From the NCBI GenBank assembly GCA_002343505.1, contig DDQZ01000026.1, positions 49,051 to 113,050 on the forward strand: DNA of 64,000 nucleotides, written 5' to 3'. Source of the DNA: Verrucomicrobiaceae bacterium UBA2429 (GTDB lineage Bacteria; Verrucomicrobiota; Verrucomicrobiia; Verrucomicrobiales; Verrucomicrobiaceae). The number at the start of each line of letters is the position of its first letter. Positions within the stretch are counted from its first letter, which is position 1. Below the pieces are notes generated by a model. It ran no database searches and was not told the DNA's origin. It was given only the letters and a program-made list of their open reading frames with translations. A program made the position numbers and the translations under genes. Shown piece by piece: positions 9,290 through 16,812 of the stretch.

Positions 9290-12058
9290 TCACACGCTGA
9301 AGGCGTCCTCGACGAGTTTCTCCTGCTCCAGCACGTGGATGGCCTTGGAGCCGGCGGCGGGGCTGGAGCTGCGCTCGCGGCCGGCGTAGCGCAGCTTGTG
9401 GTTGGAGAGCTCCTCGAGGCGCGGGCGGATGTAGTAGAAGGCGCCCATGTTGCGCGGCTCCTCCTGGCACCAGATCCACTTTTTCTGCGCGCGCGGGTAG
9501 CGCGCGACGATTTCCTTGAGCATCTCGTAGTTGAGCGGGTAAAGCTGCTCGACTCGGATGATGGCGGCGTTTTTGATCTTGTTCTTCTCGCGGAATTCCA
9601 GGAGGTCATAATAGACCTTGCCGGAGCAGAAGATGAGGCGCGCGACGCGGTCAGGGCTGCCCGCGAGCTGCTCGTCGTCCAGCACCTCGCGGAAGTGTGT
9701 GCCGGCGGCCATGTCATCGAGCCTGGAGACGCAGCGCGGATGGCGCAGGAGGCTCTTTGGCGTCATGACGACGAGCGGCTTGCGCGTGGAGCGGTGGACC
9801 TGGCGGCGCAGGGCGTGGAAGTACTGGGCGGGGGTGGAGAAGTTGCACACCTGCATGTTGCCGCCGGCGCAGAGCTGGAGGAAACGCTCAAGGCGGGCGC
9901 TGGAGTGCTCGGGCCCCTGGCCCTCGTAGCCGTGCGGCAGGAGGAGGGTGATGTGGCTGGGTCGCTGCCACTTGCTCTCGGCGGAGCAGATGAACTGGTC
10001 TATGATGACCTGGGCGCCGTTGACGAAATCCCCGAACTGCGCCTCCCAGCAGATCAACATGCCGGGCGCCAGCAGGGAATAGCCGTAGTCGAAGCCGAGC
10101 ACGGCGGCCTCGGAGAGCAGGCTGTTATAGACGCAAAAGCGGCCCTGGTCGTCCTGGATGTTGTTGAGGGGGATGTGACGCTCGCGCGTTTCGGTGTCGT
10201 AGAGCACACTATGGCGCTGGCTGAAGGTGCCGCGCCGCACGTCCTGGCCGGAGAGGCGCACGCCATATTTTTCGGTCAACAGCGTGCCGAACGCCAGGGA
10301 CTCGGCGGTGGCCCAGTCAATGCCCTCGCCGGTTTCGACGGCCTTGCCGCGCGCGGCGAGGAAGCGGCGCGCGATGGTGGGATGGAGGCGGAAGCCCTCG
10401 GGCGCCTCGATGAGTTTTCGCCCGATGCGCGCCAAATCCTCACGGGACACGCCGGTGTCCACGACGTTGTAGTCATAGGCGGGCTGAGGCTCGACGACGA
10501 ACCCCTCATACGGATTGCCGCCTTTGCCGTCATCCTTGGAGGCAAGGCTGTTGACGCCGTCCTCCAGCTCGTCCTCCAGCTCTTTTTGCAGGGCGTCGGC
10601 GGCGGCCTCGTCGAGCACGCCTTCCGCAATGAGTTTGCGCCGGTAAAGGGTGGCGGTGGAGGGATGGGCGGCGATGCTGCGCGCCATGTTCGGCTGGGTG
10701 AAGGCGGGCTCGTCGGTCTCGTTGTGGCCGTAGCGGCGGTAGCAGACGATGTCGAGCACCACGTCGCGCTTGAAGGTCTGGCGAAATTCCAGCGCGAGCT
10801 TGGCGGCCTGCATGACTTCAAGGGGGCAGTCTCCATTCACATGGAAGACGGGGGCGTCAATCATCTTGGCCACGTCCGTGCAGTAGCGGCTGGAGCGCGC
10901 GTCGGCGGGCAGGGTGGTGAAGCCGATCTGGTTGTTGACGACGATATGGATGGTGCCGCCGGTCTGGTAGCCGGGGAGTTGGGAGAGGTTCAGCACCTCG
11001 GCCACCATGCCCTGGCCGGCAAAGGCGGCATCCCCATGCACAAGGATGGGGATGACCTGGCTGCGCGAGGCCGTGTCGCCCAGGAAGCGCTGGCGGGCGC
11101 GGGCCATGCCCTCGACCACAGGGTCCACTGCCTCCAGATGGCTGGGGTTCGGCGCGAGCATGACGGAGATCTCATGGCCGTCGCGGGTCTGGCGCACGGT
11201 TTCAAAGCCGAGGTGGTATTTCACATCCCCGTCCCCGGCGACCATGTTGGGCACATAATTTTCCGAGAACTCGTAAAAGAGGCTCTCCAGCGGCTTGCGC
11301 AGGAAATTGGCCAGCACGCTGAGGCGGCCGCGGTGGGCCATGCCCATGACGATTTCCTTGCCGCCGAGGGCTGGCAGGCCCTCGAGGATGGTCTCCAGCG
11401 CGACGAGCATGGACTCGCCGCCTTCGACGGAGAAGCGCTTCTGCCCGACAAAGCGGCGGTGCAGGAAGCGCTCGAAGGTCTCCGCCTCCAGCAGCCAGCG
11501 CAGAGCGTCCACCTGCTCCCGTGCGGCGGGCGGCGGCAGAGCGAGGCGTTTTTCCACGCGCTCCAGCAGCCAGTCGCGCACCTCCGGGGCCACGATGTGC
11601 ATGAATTCGAAGCCGCTGGTGCCGCAGTAAATCCGGCGCAGTTCCTCCAGCATGACCCGCAGCCTCATGGGGCTGCCCTCGCGGAACATTTGCGTGCGCA
11701 CTTCGTGGTCCAGCTCGGCGGCTGTGAATCCCAGCCCATCCAAGGTCAGGGCGGAAACCTCCGGACCGGCGGCGGCAAGCGGGTCCACATGCGCGGCTGT
11801 GTGCCCCAGTCGGCGGAACATGAGAAGGGCGTTGGTCACCCTCATGCGGAAGTTCAGCGCCTCTTCGGAGAGGGCGGCCCCGCCGGCGTCAGGCGCGGCG
11901 CTCCTTCCGGCGCGCTTCGCCAGCTCCGCCATGCCTAGCTCGAATCCCTCGAAAAATGCCGCCCATGAGGTGTCCACGGAGGCGGGGTTGCTTTTCCATT
12001 CCTGGTATCTTTCGTCGAGCAGGGCTGAATTGGCCCGAAAGGGCACAGAGGCGTTCAT
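9290..12058 (-). CDS. sucA: 2-oxoglutarate dehydrogenase E1 component
   Basis: This 922-aa protein is a full-length thiamine-diphosphate-dependent E1 subunit, which decarboxylates 2-oxoglutarate and passes the succinyl group to lipoyl-E2 in the TCA cycle. Visible blocks are the N-terminal ERYQEWKSNPASVDTSW (E2-binding segment), MGMAHRGRLSVLANF, the ThDP/metal-binding GDAAFAGQG...VNNQIGFTT, YGHNETDEPAFTQP, and the C-terminal transketolase region with WEAQFGDFVNGAQVIIDQF and LLLPHGYEGQGPEHSSAR. Start is the ATG at 12058. The frame remains open to 12259, but that extension lacks similarity and overlaps the divergent promoter. sucB and lpd are not adjacent, and the region downstream (9086-9289) holds no recognisable gene. 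Confidence 0.95.
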   Translation of the reverse strand: MNASVPFRANSALLDERYQEWKSNPASVDTSWAAFFEGFELGMAELAKRAGRSAAPDAGGAALSEEALNFRMRVTNALLMFRRLGHTAAHVDPLAAAGPEVSALTLDGLGFTAAELDHEVRTQMFREGSPMRLRVMLEELRRIYCGTSGFEFMHIVAPEVRDWLLERVEKRLALPPPAAREQVDALRWLLEAETFERFLHRRFVGQKRFSVEGGESMLVALETILEGLPALGGKEIVMGMAHRGRLSVLANFLRKPLESLFYEFSENYVPNMVAGDGDVKYHLGFETVRQTRDGHEISVMLAPNPSHLEAVDPVVEGMARARQRFLGDTASRSQVIPILVHGDAAFAGQGMVAEVLNLSQLPGYQTGGTIHIVVNNQIGFTTLPADARSSRYCTDVAKMIDAPVFHVNGDCPLEVMQAAKLALEFRQTFKRDVVLDIVCYRRYGHNETDEPAFTQPNMARSIAAHPSTATLYRRKLIAEGVLDEAAADALQKELEDELEDGVNSLASKDDGKGGNPYEGFVVEPQPAYDYNVVDTGVSREDLARIGRKLIEAPEGFRLHPTIARRFLAARGKAVETGEGIDWATAESLAFGTLLTEKYGVRLSGQDVRRGTFSQRHSVLYDTETRERHIPLNNIQDDQGRFCVYNSLLSEAAVLGFDYGYSLLAPGMLICWEAQFGDFVNGAQVIIDQFICSAESKWQRPSHITLLLPHGYEGQGPEHSSARLERFLQLCAGGNMQVCNFSTPAQYFHALRRQVHRSTRKPLVVMTPKSLLRHPRCVSRLDDMAAGTHFREVLDDEQLAGSPDRVARLIFCSGKVYYDLLEFREKNKIKNAAIIRVEQLYPLNYEMLKEIVARYPRAQKKWIWCQEEPRNMGAFYYIRPRLEELSNHKLRYAGRERSSSPAAGSKAIHVLEQEKLVEDAFSV

Positions 12059-12228
12059 GATTTGGGGGGCGGGGGCGCAGAATGATGCGGTTTGATACGC
12101 TTGCAACCCGTGAAGGGTCGGAAAAGCCGGTTTCCTGCCACGATGCCGGTTTTCAGGATTCAAGGGCGATTTTTGAGGCACCCAGCGCATTTTCACGCGG
12201 ATGCCGGGAATGTGGATAACCACGCTTG

Positions 12229-12256
12229 TTGACAGATAAAATGTGAAGAATATTAA
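12229..12256 (+). promoter_or_regulatory. Candidate sigma-70 promoter for the HEXXH membrane protein gene
   Basis: TTGACA (12229-12234) is followed after 16 bases by TATTAA (12251-12256), in an AT-rich pocket unusual for this window, 27 bases before the ATG at 12283. The region also lies upstream of the divergent sucA gene. The call rests on consensus match and position only. Confidence 0.45.
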
Positions 12257-12282
12257 CAAGTCCTAAATATCCAAAGCTCGTG

Positions 12283-13110
12283 ATGCCCAAGCTGTCACTC
12301 CCACCCGTCAATAAAAAAATCGGCAGCACCCTCGACCGGCAGAAGCCTGCGGGTGTGAGGCGGCATCCGCAGCGCCTGAAGGAGGTGAAGAAGCTCAAAA
12401 TCAAACGCTGGGTGGCCTGGATGTGCCTTTTCCCTCTCGGCACCGTCACCGCTTTTACACTGGCCGAGATGTTCTGGCGCGCGGTCATCCGGGTGGAATT
12501 CTGGCGCAGCGAGCCGCTGGTGTTTTTCGTGACCGGAGGGGTCGTATGGTGGATGGCGTATCTGTTCCGCTGGCGTCCGCTGCACTCGTATGTGATCGGC
12601 CATGAGGTGAGCCACATGCTCATGGCGCGGGTGTTCGGCGGGAAAATCTACAAATGGGACCACGGCCCGGCGGGCGGCTATGTCGAGACGGACAAGTCGA
12701 ACACCTGGATCAGCCTGGCGCCTTACATCGTGCCGCTTTACCCGCTGATTGTCTTGTGCGCCCACCTGGCAACCGGGCTGTTTTTTGACACGCATGAAGC
12801 GGTGACGGTCCCTGCGGGGATGCTGGCCTTCAGTTTCAAACCGGCGTGGTTGTTTTACATCCTGCTGGGCTTCACCTGGTGGTTCCACGCCACCTACACC
12901 TGGAAGACGGTGGCGATGGAGCAGGGCGATCTGAGGCGCAACGGCGAGTTTTTCTCCATGCAGTTGATCTTTGTCGCGAATCTGGCGGTGCTGCTGGTGC
13001 TGTTTCTGGCGTCATCCTCGACACCGGGCCTGGGACTTGGTGAAATGGGGCGCTGCTGGCTGTCCACGGCCGCGTTCCTCTGGCGCAACAGCCTGGGTCT
13101 TTTCTGGTGA
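12283..13110 (+). CDS. Polytopic membrane protein with HEXXH motif (site-2-protease/M50-like)
   Basis: This 275-aa protein starts with about 40 mostly basic residues and then shows five to six hydrophobic segments. Within it, GHEVSHMLMARVFGG (HEVSH at residues 107-111) resembles the zinc-binding HExxH of M50 site-2 proteases, where such a helix faces the membrane interior. A second metal ligand (NPDG or LDG in typical M50) is not obvious; PYIVPLYPL follows about 45 residues later and might be its equivalent. The frame also allows a GTG one codon upstream; ATG 12283 was chosen. It sits between divergent sucA and xseA. Family assignment is tentative; it may be a catalytically inactive relative or an unrelated membrane protein. 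Confidence 0.55.
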   Translation: MPKLSLPPVNKKIGSTLDRQKPAGVRRHPQRLKEVKKLKIKRWVAWMCLFPLGTVTAFTLAEMFWRAVIRVEFWRSEPLVFFVTGGVVWWMAYLFRWRPLHSYVIGHEVSHMLMARVFGGKIYKWDHGPAGGYVETDKSNTWISLAPYIVPLYPLIVLCAHLATGLFFDTHEAVTVPAGMLAFSFKPAWLFYILLGFTWWFHATYTWKTVAMEQGDLRRNGEFFSMQLIFVANLAVLLVLFLASSSTPGLGLGEMGRCWLSTAAFLWRNSLGLFW

Positions 13111-13155
13111 GGAAGGCGCGAATTCCCGCTGGCGGGGCTTGGCGGCATCGCCACC

Positions 13156-14517
13156 ATGGCGGCGCGCATGGAAACCGACCCCGCCAGGGTAATCCTCACC
13201 GTCAGCCAGCTCACCCGTGAAATCCGCGAGGTGCTCGAAGGGCGTGTCGGCAGCGTCTGGGTGGAGGGCGAGATCAGCAACCACCGCCTCCAGACCAGCG
13301 GCCACCAATACTTCACGCTCAAGGACGAGGGCTCGCAGGTGTCCTGCGTGCTCTTTCGCGGAGCGGCGAGGATGGCGTCAAGGCTCAGGGATGGAGACCA
13401 GGTCCAGGTCTTCGGCGGAGTCTCCGTCTATGAGCCGCGCGGGCAATACCAGCTCGTCGTCCGCCAGGTGCGCATGAAGGGACAAGGCGGACTCCAGGCA
13501 CGGTTCGAGGCGCTGAAGAAAAAACTCTTCGCGGAGGGACTCTTCGACGAAGCTGTGAAACGGCCCATCCCGCGCGTCCCGCAAACCGTGGCGCTGGTCA
13601 CCTCCCCCACCGGAGCGGCCATCCAGGACATGCTGAACATCCTCACCCGCCGCGCGCCCTGGGTGCGCGTGCTGGTTTTTCCCGTGCGTGTGCAGGGCCA
13701 GGGAGTCGAGCGGGAGACCATCCGCGCGCTGGAAATCCTCAACGACGCGGAAAGCCGCGGCCTGCCCCGGCCCGACACCATCGTCATCGGGCGCGGCGGC
13801 GGCAGCCTGGAGGACCTCTGGGCCTACAATGAGGAGTCCCTCGCCCGCGCCATCCGCGCCTCGGAAATCCCGGTCATCTCCGCAGTCGGGCATGAGATAG
13901 ACTTCACCATCGCAGACTTCGCCGCCGACCTGCGCGCCCCCACGCCGAGCGCCGCCGCCGAGCTGCTCGCGCCGGAAGCGGCCGGACTGCTGCGCCATTT
14001 TGAAACCCGGGAGCGCGGCATGGAGAACCGCGTCGAAAACCTCCTTGAGCATCACGACCAGGTGCTCGACCTCACCGCCAGGGGCGCGCTCGCGCGCGGC
14101 CCGGAGTGGCAGCTTCTGCAGTCCGTGCAGCAGGCGGATGAAGCCGAGTCGCGACTGAACGCGGGGGCGCGCGCGCGAATCCAGGAGCTGGCAGACCAGA
14201 CCGCGCACTGCCAGCACACCCTCGCACGCCGGCATCCCGATATTTTGCTTTCCGAGGCCGGCCACAAAGTCGAAACCGCCGGGCGCGGCATGAATCATCT
14301 GGCGGCGCGGTTGCTGGAACGAATCCAGCAGCGCCTCGACTCCCGCCGGGACCTCCTGCGCCAGCTCGGCCCGCACGCCGTGCTCGCGCGCGGCTTTTCC
14401 TACACCACGAACTCCACGGGCCGCATGCTCAAAAATGCCGCCGATGCCGGCGATGGAGAACTCATCCGCACACTGCTGGCCGAAGGCTGCATTGAGAGCG
14501 TCGTTCGCAAAAAGTGA
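13156..14517 (+). CDS. xseA: Exodeoxyribonuclease VII large subunit
   Basis: This 453-aa protein matches XseA in length and order. The N-terminal OB-fold is seen in VWVEGEISNHRLQTSGHQYFTLKD with a downstream CVLFRGAA. The central catalytic domain has VALVTSPTGAAIQDMLNIL, DTIVIGRGGGSLEDLWAYN and AVGHEIDFTIADFAADLRAPTPSAAAE. A long helical region follows, and the ending ARGFSYT matches the conserved C-terminal segment. The enzyme degrades single-stranded DNA to oligonucleotides together with the small subunit XseB, which is not adjacent. The start could be ATG 13156 or ATG 13168 (METDPAR); the former is reported. Confidence 0.94.
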   Translation: MAARMETDPARVILTVSQLTREIREVLEGRVGSVWVEGEISNHRLQTSGHQYFTLKDEGSQVSCVLFRGAARMASRLRDGDQVQVFGGVSVYEPRGQYQLVVRQVRMKGQGGLQARFEALKKKLFAEGLFDEAVKRPIPRVPQTVALVTSPTGAAIQDMLNILTRRAPWVRVLVFPVRVQGQGVERETIRALEILNDAESRGLPRPDTIVIGRGGGSLEDLWAYNEESLARAIRASEIPVISAVGHEIDFTIADFAADLRAPTPSAAAELLAPEAAGLLRHFETRERGMENRVENLLEHHDQVLDLTARGALARGPEWQLLQSVQQADEAESRLNAGARARIQELADQTAHCQHTLARRHPDILLSEAGHKVETAGRGMNHLAARLLERIQQRLDSRRDLLRQLGPHAVLARGFSYTTNSTGRMLKNAADAGDGELIRTLLAEGCIESVVRKK

Positions 14518-14690
14518 CCGGAGGGCGGATGCGTAGTCACACAAGCAGCCGCGCATGCGGGCAGGCTTGATTTGCAGCGCATCCCCTTCCCCTCCCACTT
14601 GGGCGGGCACCGGAACGCGGGTCCCGCAGGCCATGCCCATAAGCCTTGCCGCGCCGGGATTTCGCATCCATCATGCGCGCCTTTTCCCGC

Positions 14691-16202
14691 ATGTCCGCTC
14701 CGCATTTGCAGCCAGACCCCGACTCCTTTCGCGCCCTCGCGCGGAAAGGAAACCTCGTTCCTGTGGTCGCCGAGCTGACAGCGGACTATGAGACTCCGCT
14801 CTCCGCCTTTCAAAAGCTCCACGACGGACGCTGCGGATTCCTGCTGGAGTCCGCGGAGCTGACCCAGCACTCCGGGCGCTACTCCCTGCTTGGCAGCTCC
14901 CCGCGCATGATCTTCACCGCGCGCGGACGGGAAATCGAAATCGAGGAGCGCGGCAGGACCCGCGCCTTCACCACGGATTCCGACCCTCTGGACGAGCTGA
15001 AAAAACTCATGCGCCCCTACCGGCCCGTGGAGTCGCACCCCATCCCCGTCTTCCACGGGGGCGCTGTCGGCTACCTGGCCTATGACATGGTTCGTTTTTT
15101 CGAACCCACCCTGGCGCCGCCGCCAAAGGACGATCTTGGCCTGCCTGACATGGTCTTCATGATCACGGACACGGTCGTCATTTTTGACCACCGCACGCGC
15201 AGGATGATGCTCGTGGCCAATGTCCACACCGACGAGCATGAGAACCTGGACGCCGCCTACGACTGGGCGCGGGCGCAGATTTCCCTGCTCATTCAAAAGC
15301 TCTCGCAGCCCCTGGCGGTGAAGCCGCTGCAGACCATCGCCCCCATCTCCAACGACAGCCTCCCGCCTCCCGCCGGCAACACCACGCGCGAGGAATACGA
15401 GGGCATGGTGGTCAAAATGAAGGAGTACATCCGCGCCGGGGACATTTTCCAGGGCGTGCCCTCCCAGCGCTTCGAGACCTCCTACACTGGCACGCCGCTG
15501 GACCTTTACCGCGCGCTGCGCCATGTGAACCCCTCGCCCTACATGTTCTGCCTGCAATTCCCCCAGGGCTTCAGCCTTGTCGGCAGCTCGCCCGAGGTGC
15601 ATGTGAAATGCCTGGGCGGCCGCATTGACATCCGTCCCATCGCCGGCACGCGCTGGCGCGGCAAAACCCGCGCCGAGGACGACGCGCTGGCCGGCGAACT
15701 GCTCAACGACCCAAAGGAGCGCGCCGAGCACATCATGCTCGTGGACCTGGCCCGCAACGATGTGGGACGCGTGGCCGAGTATGGCACCGTGCGCGTCAGC
15801 GACCTCATGATCATCGAGCGCTACAGCCACGTCATGCACATCGTCAGCAATGTGGACGGCCGCCTTCGCGGAGACAAGGACGCCTACGACGTGATGCGCG
15901 CCACCTTCCCAGCCGGAACCGTCAGCGGCAGCCCAAAAGTGCGGGCCATGGAGATCATCAACGAGGTGGAGAAAAGCAAGCGCTGCGCCTATGCCGGCGC
16001 CGTCGGCTACTTCGGCTTCGACGGCAATCTCGACTCGTGCATCGCCCTGCGCACCTGCGTGCTCAAGGACGGCAAGGCCCATGTGCAGGCCGGCGCCGGT
16101 GTCGTGGCCGACTCCGTCCCCGCCGCCGAATACCAGGAGACTGTGAACAAAGCCGCCGGCATGCTGCGCGCCATCGAGTGGGCGCGCCAGCTCGGCGCGT
16201 GA
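14691..16202 (+). CDS. trpE: Anthranilate synthase component I
   Basis: This 503-aa protein is a full-length TrpE, which makes anthranilate from chorismate with ammonia from TrpG in tryptophan synthesis. The tryptophan-feedback motif is visible as LLES (about residues 49-52). The chorismate-binding domain has FCLQFPQGFSLVGSSPEVHVK, RPIAGTRWRG, DLARNDVGRVAEYG, GTVSGSPKVRAMEIINEVE and AGAGVVADSVPAAEY. Upstream ATG 14673 is in frame and possible; ATG 14691 gives the usual N-terminus. No trpG follows. The 170-base leader contains no run of Trp codons and no obvious attenuator. Confidence 0.93.
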   Translation: MSAPHLQPDPDSFRALARKGNLVPVVAELTADYETPLSAFQKLHDGRCGFLLESAELTQHSGRYSLLGSSPRMIFTARGREIEIEERGRTRAFTTDSDPLDELKKLMRPYRPVESHPIPVFHGGAVGYLAYDMVRFFEPTLAPPPKDDLGLPDMVFMITDTVVIFDHRTRRMMLVANVHTDEHENLDAAYDWARAQISLLIQKLSQPLAVKPLQTIAPISNDSLPPPAGNTTREEYEGMVVKMKEYIRAGDIFQGVPSQRFETSYTGTPLDLYRALRHVNPSPYMFCLQFPQGFSLVGSSPEVHVKCLGGRIDIRPIAGTRWRGKTRAEDDALAGELLNDPKERAEHIMLVDLARNDVGRVAEYGTVRVSDLMIIERYSHVMHIVSNVDGRLRGDKDAYDVMRATFPAGTVSGSPKVRAMEIINEVEKSKRCAYAGAVGYFGFDGNLDSCIALRTCVLKDGKAHVQAGAGVVADSVPAAEYQETVNKAAGMLRAIEWARQLGA

Positions 16203-16213
16203 GGCAAAAGGCG

Positions 16214-16759
16214 TCAATCACCGGCGTGCAGAATGACCCGGTGCCATGACCAGTCGGGCGGGAACAAATGGCCGCGCTGTGTGGCGAACTCCTCCGGCAC
16301 CTCGTCAAACGGGCGGTGATGATCCTTGCGGACGCGCACCGTGCCGTCGCCGAGAACAGCGGTCACGCTTCCCACCACCAAACCTCCCCCAAAGCCAAAG
16401 GAGGAAACAGCGGAAGTGCTCGCGTGCGGAACCGCCAGCACACGACTGCCAACCCTGACCCCGCCGCGGAAACTCGTCAGCCGCGCCTTGTCATTCTCCC
16501 TTCCCCTCTCATGCACGGCACTCTTTTCCTCGGCCAGACCGGTGATCCTGCCAGCCTCCACAAGGTCATAAACGGCGGGCCTGCCGGAAGCCGTGATGTT
16601 TTCAGGCTCCGGCGCCCTCGCGTCCCGGATCGCCATGCTGAGCGGCTTGCCTTTGATGTGGATGAAATTGTCCAGCGCCGGCGGCATGCTCTCGCACGAG
16701 GCAAGAACGACGATCGGGGAAAAGAGAACAACACGAAGCCGGGAAATCGAAAATCGCAT
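16214..16759 (-). CDS. Small lipoprotein of unknown function
   Basis: The 181-aa product begins MRFSISRLRVVLFSPIVVLASC, a signal peptide ending in a lipobox-like LASC, so the mature protein is probably lipid-anchored at Cys22. The rest has no family I recognise. It shows a basic/acidic middle and a glycine-rich stretch (SSFGFGGGLVVGSV, about 120-133) before TAVLGDGTVRVRKDHHRPF, perhaps a short beta-rich fold. The gene lies convergent with trpE (11 bases apart) and just downstream of the RND operon on the same strand, but the 53-base gap and unrelated content give no strong operon link. The frame is open upstream to 16816; ATG 16759 was chosen because it begins the signal peptide. Confidence 0.55.
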   Translation of the reverse strand: MRFSISRLRVVLFSPIVVLASCESMPPALDNFIHIKGKPLSMAIRDARAPEPENITASGRPAVYDLVEAGRITGLAEEKSAVHERGRENDKARLTSFRGGVRVGSRVLAVPHASTSAVSSFGFGGGLVVGSVTAVLGDGTVRVRKDHHRPFDEVPEEFATQRGHLFPPDWSWHRVILHAGD

Positions 16760-16812
16760 GGCGGGGAAAAGTGTCGCCCATGTTGCTCTCGACTTGCGGT
16801 TAAAGTCAACGG

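Noticed and set aside
9335..11938. 867-codon plus-strand open frame opposite sucA
   Set aside because: It is antisense to a full-length, motif-complete sucA. Long antisense frames are expected in GC-rich DNA with third-position bias, and its translation is a Gly/Ala/Glu/His-rich sequence with no family motif.
14518..14690. trp attenuator upstream of trpE
   Set aside because: No short ORF with tandem Trp codons and no terminator/antiterminator hairpin pair was seen.
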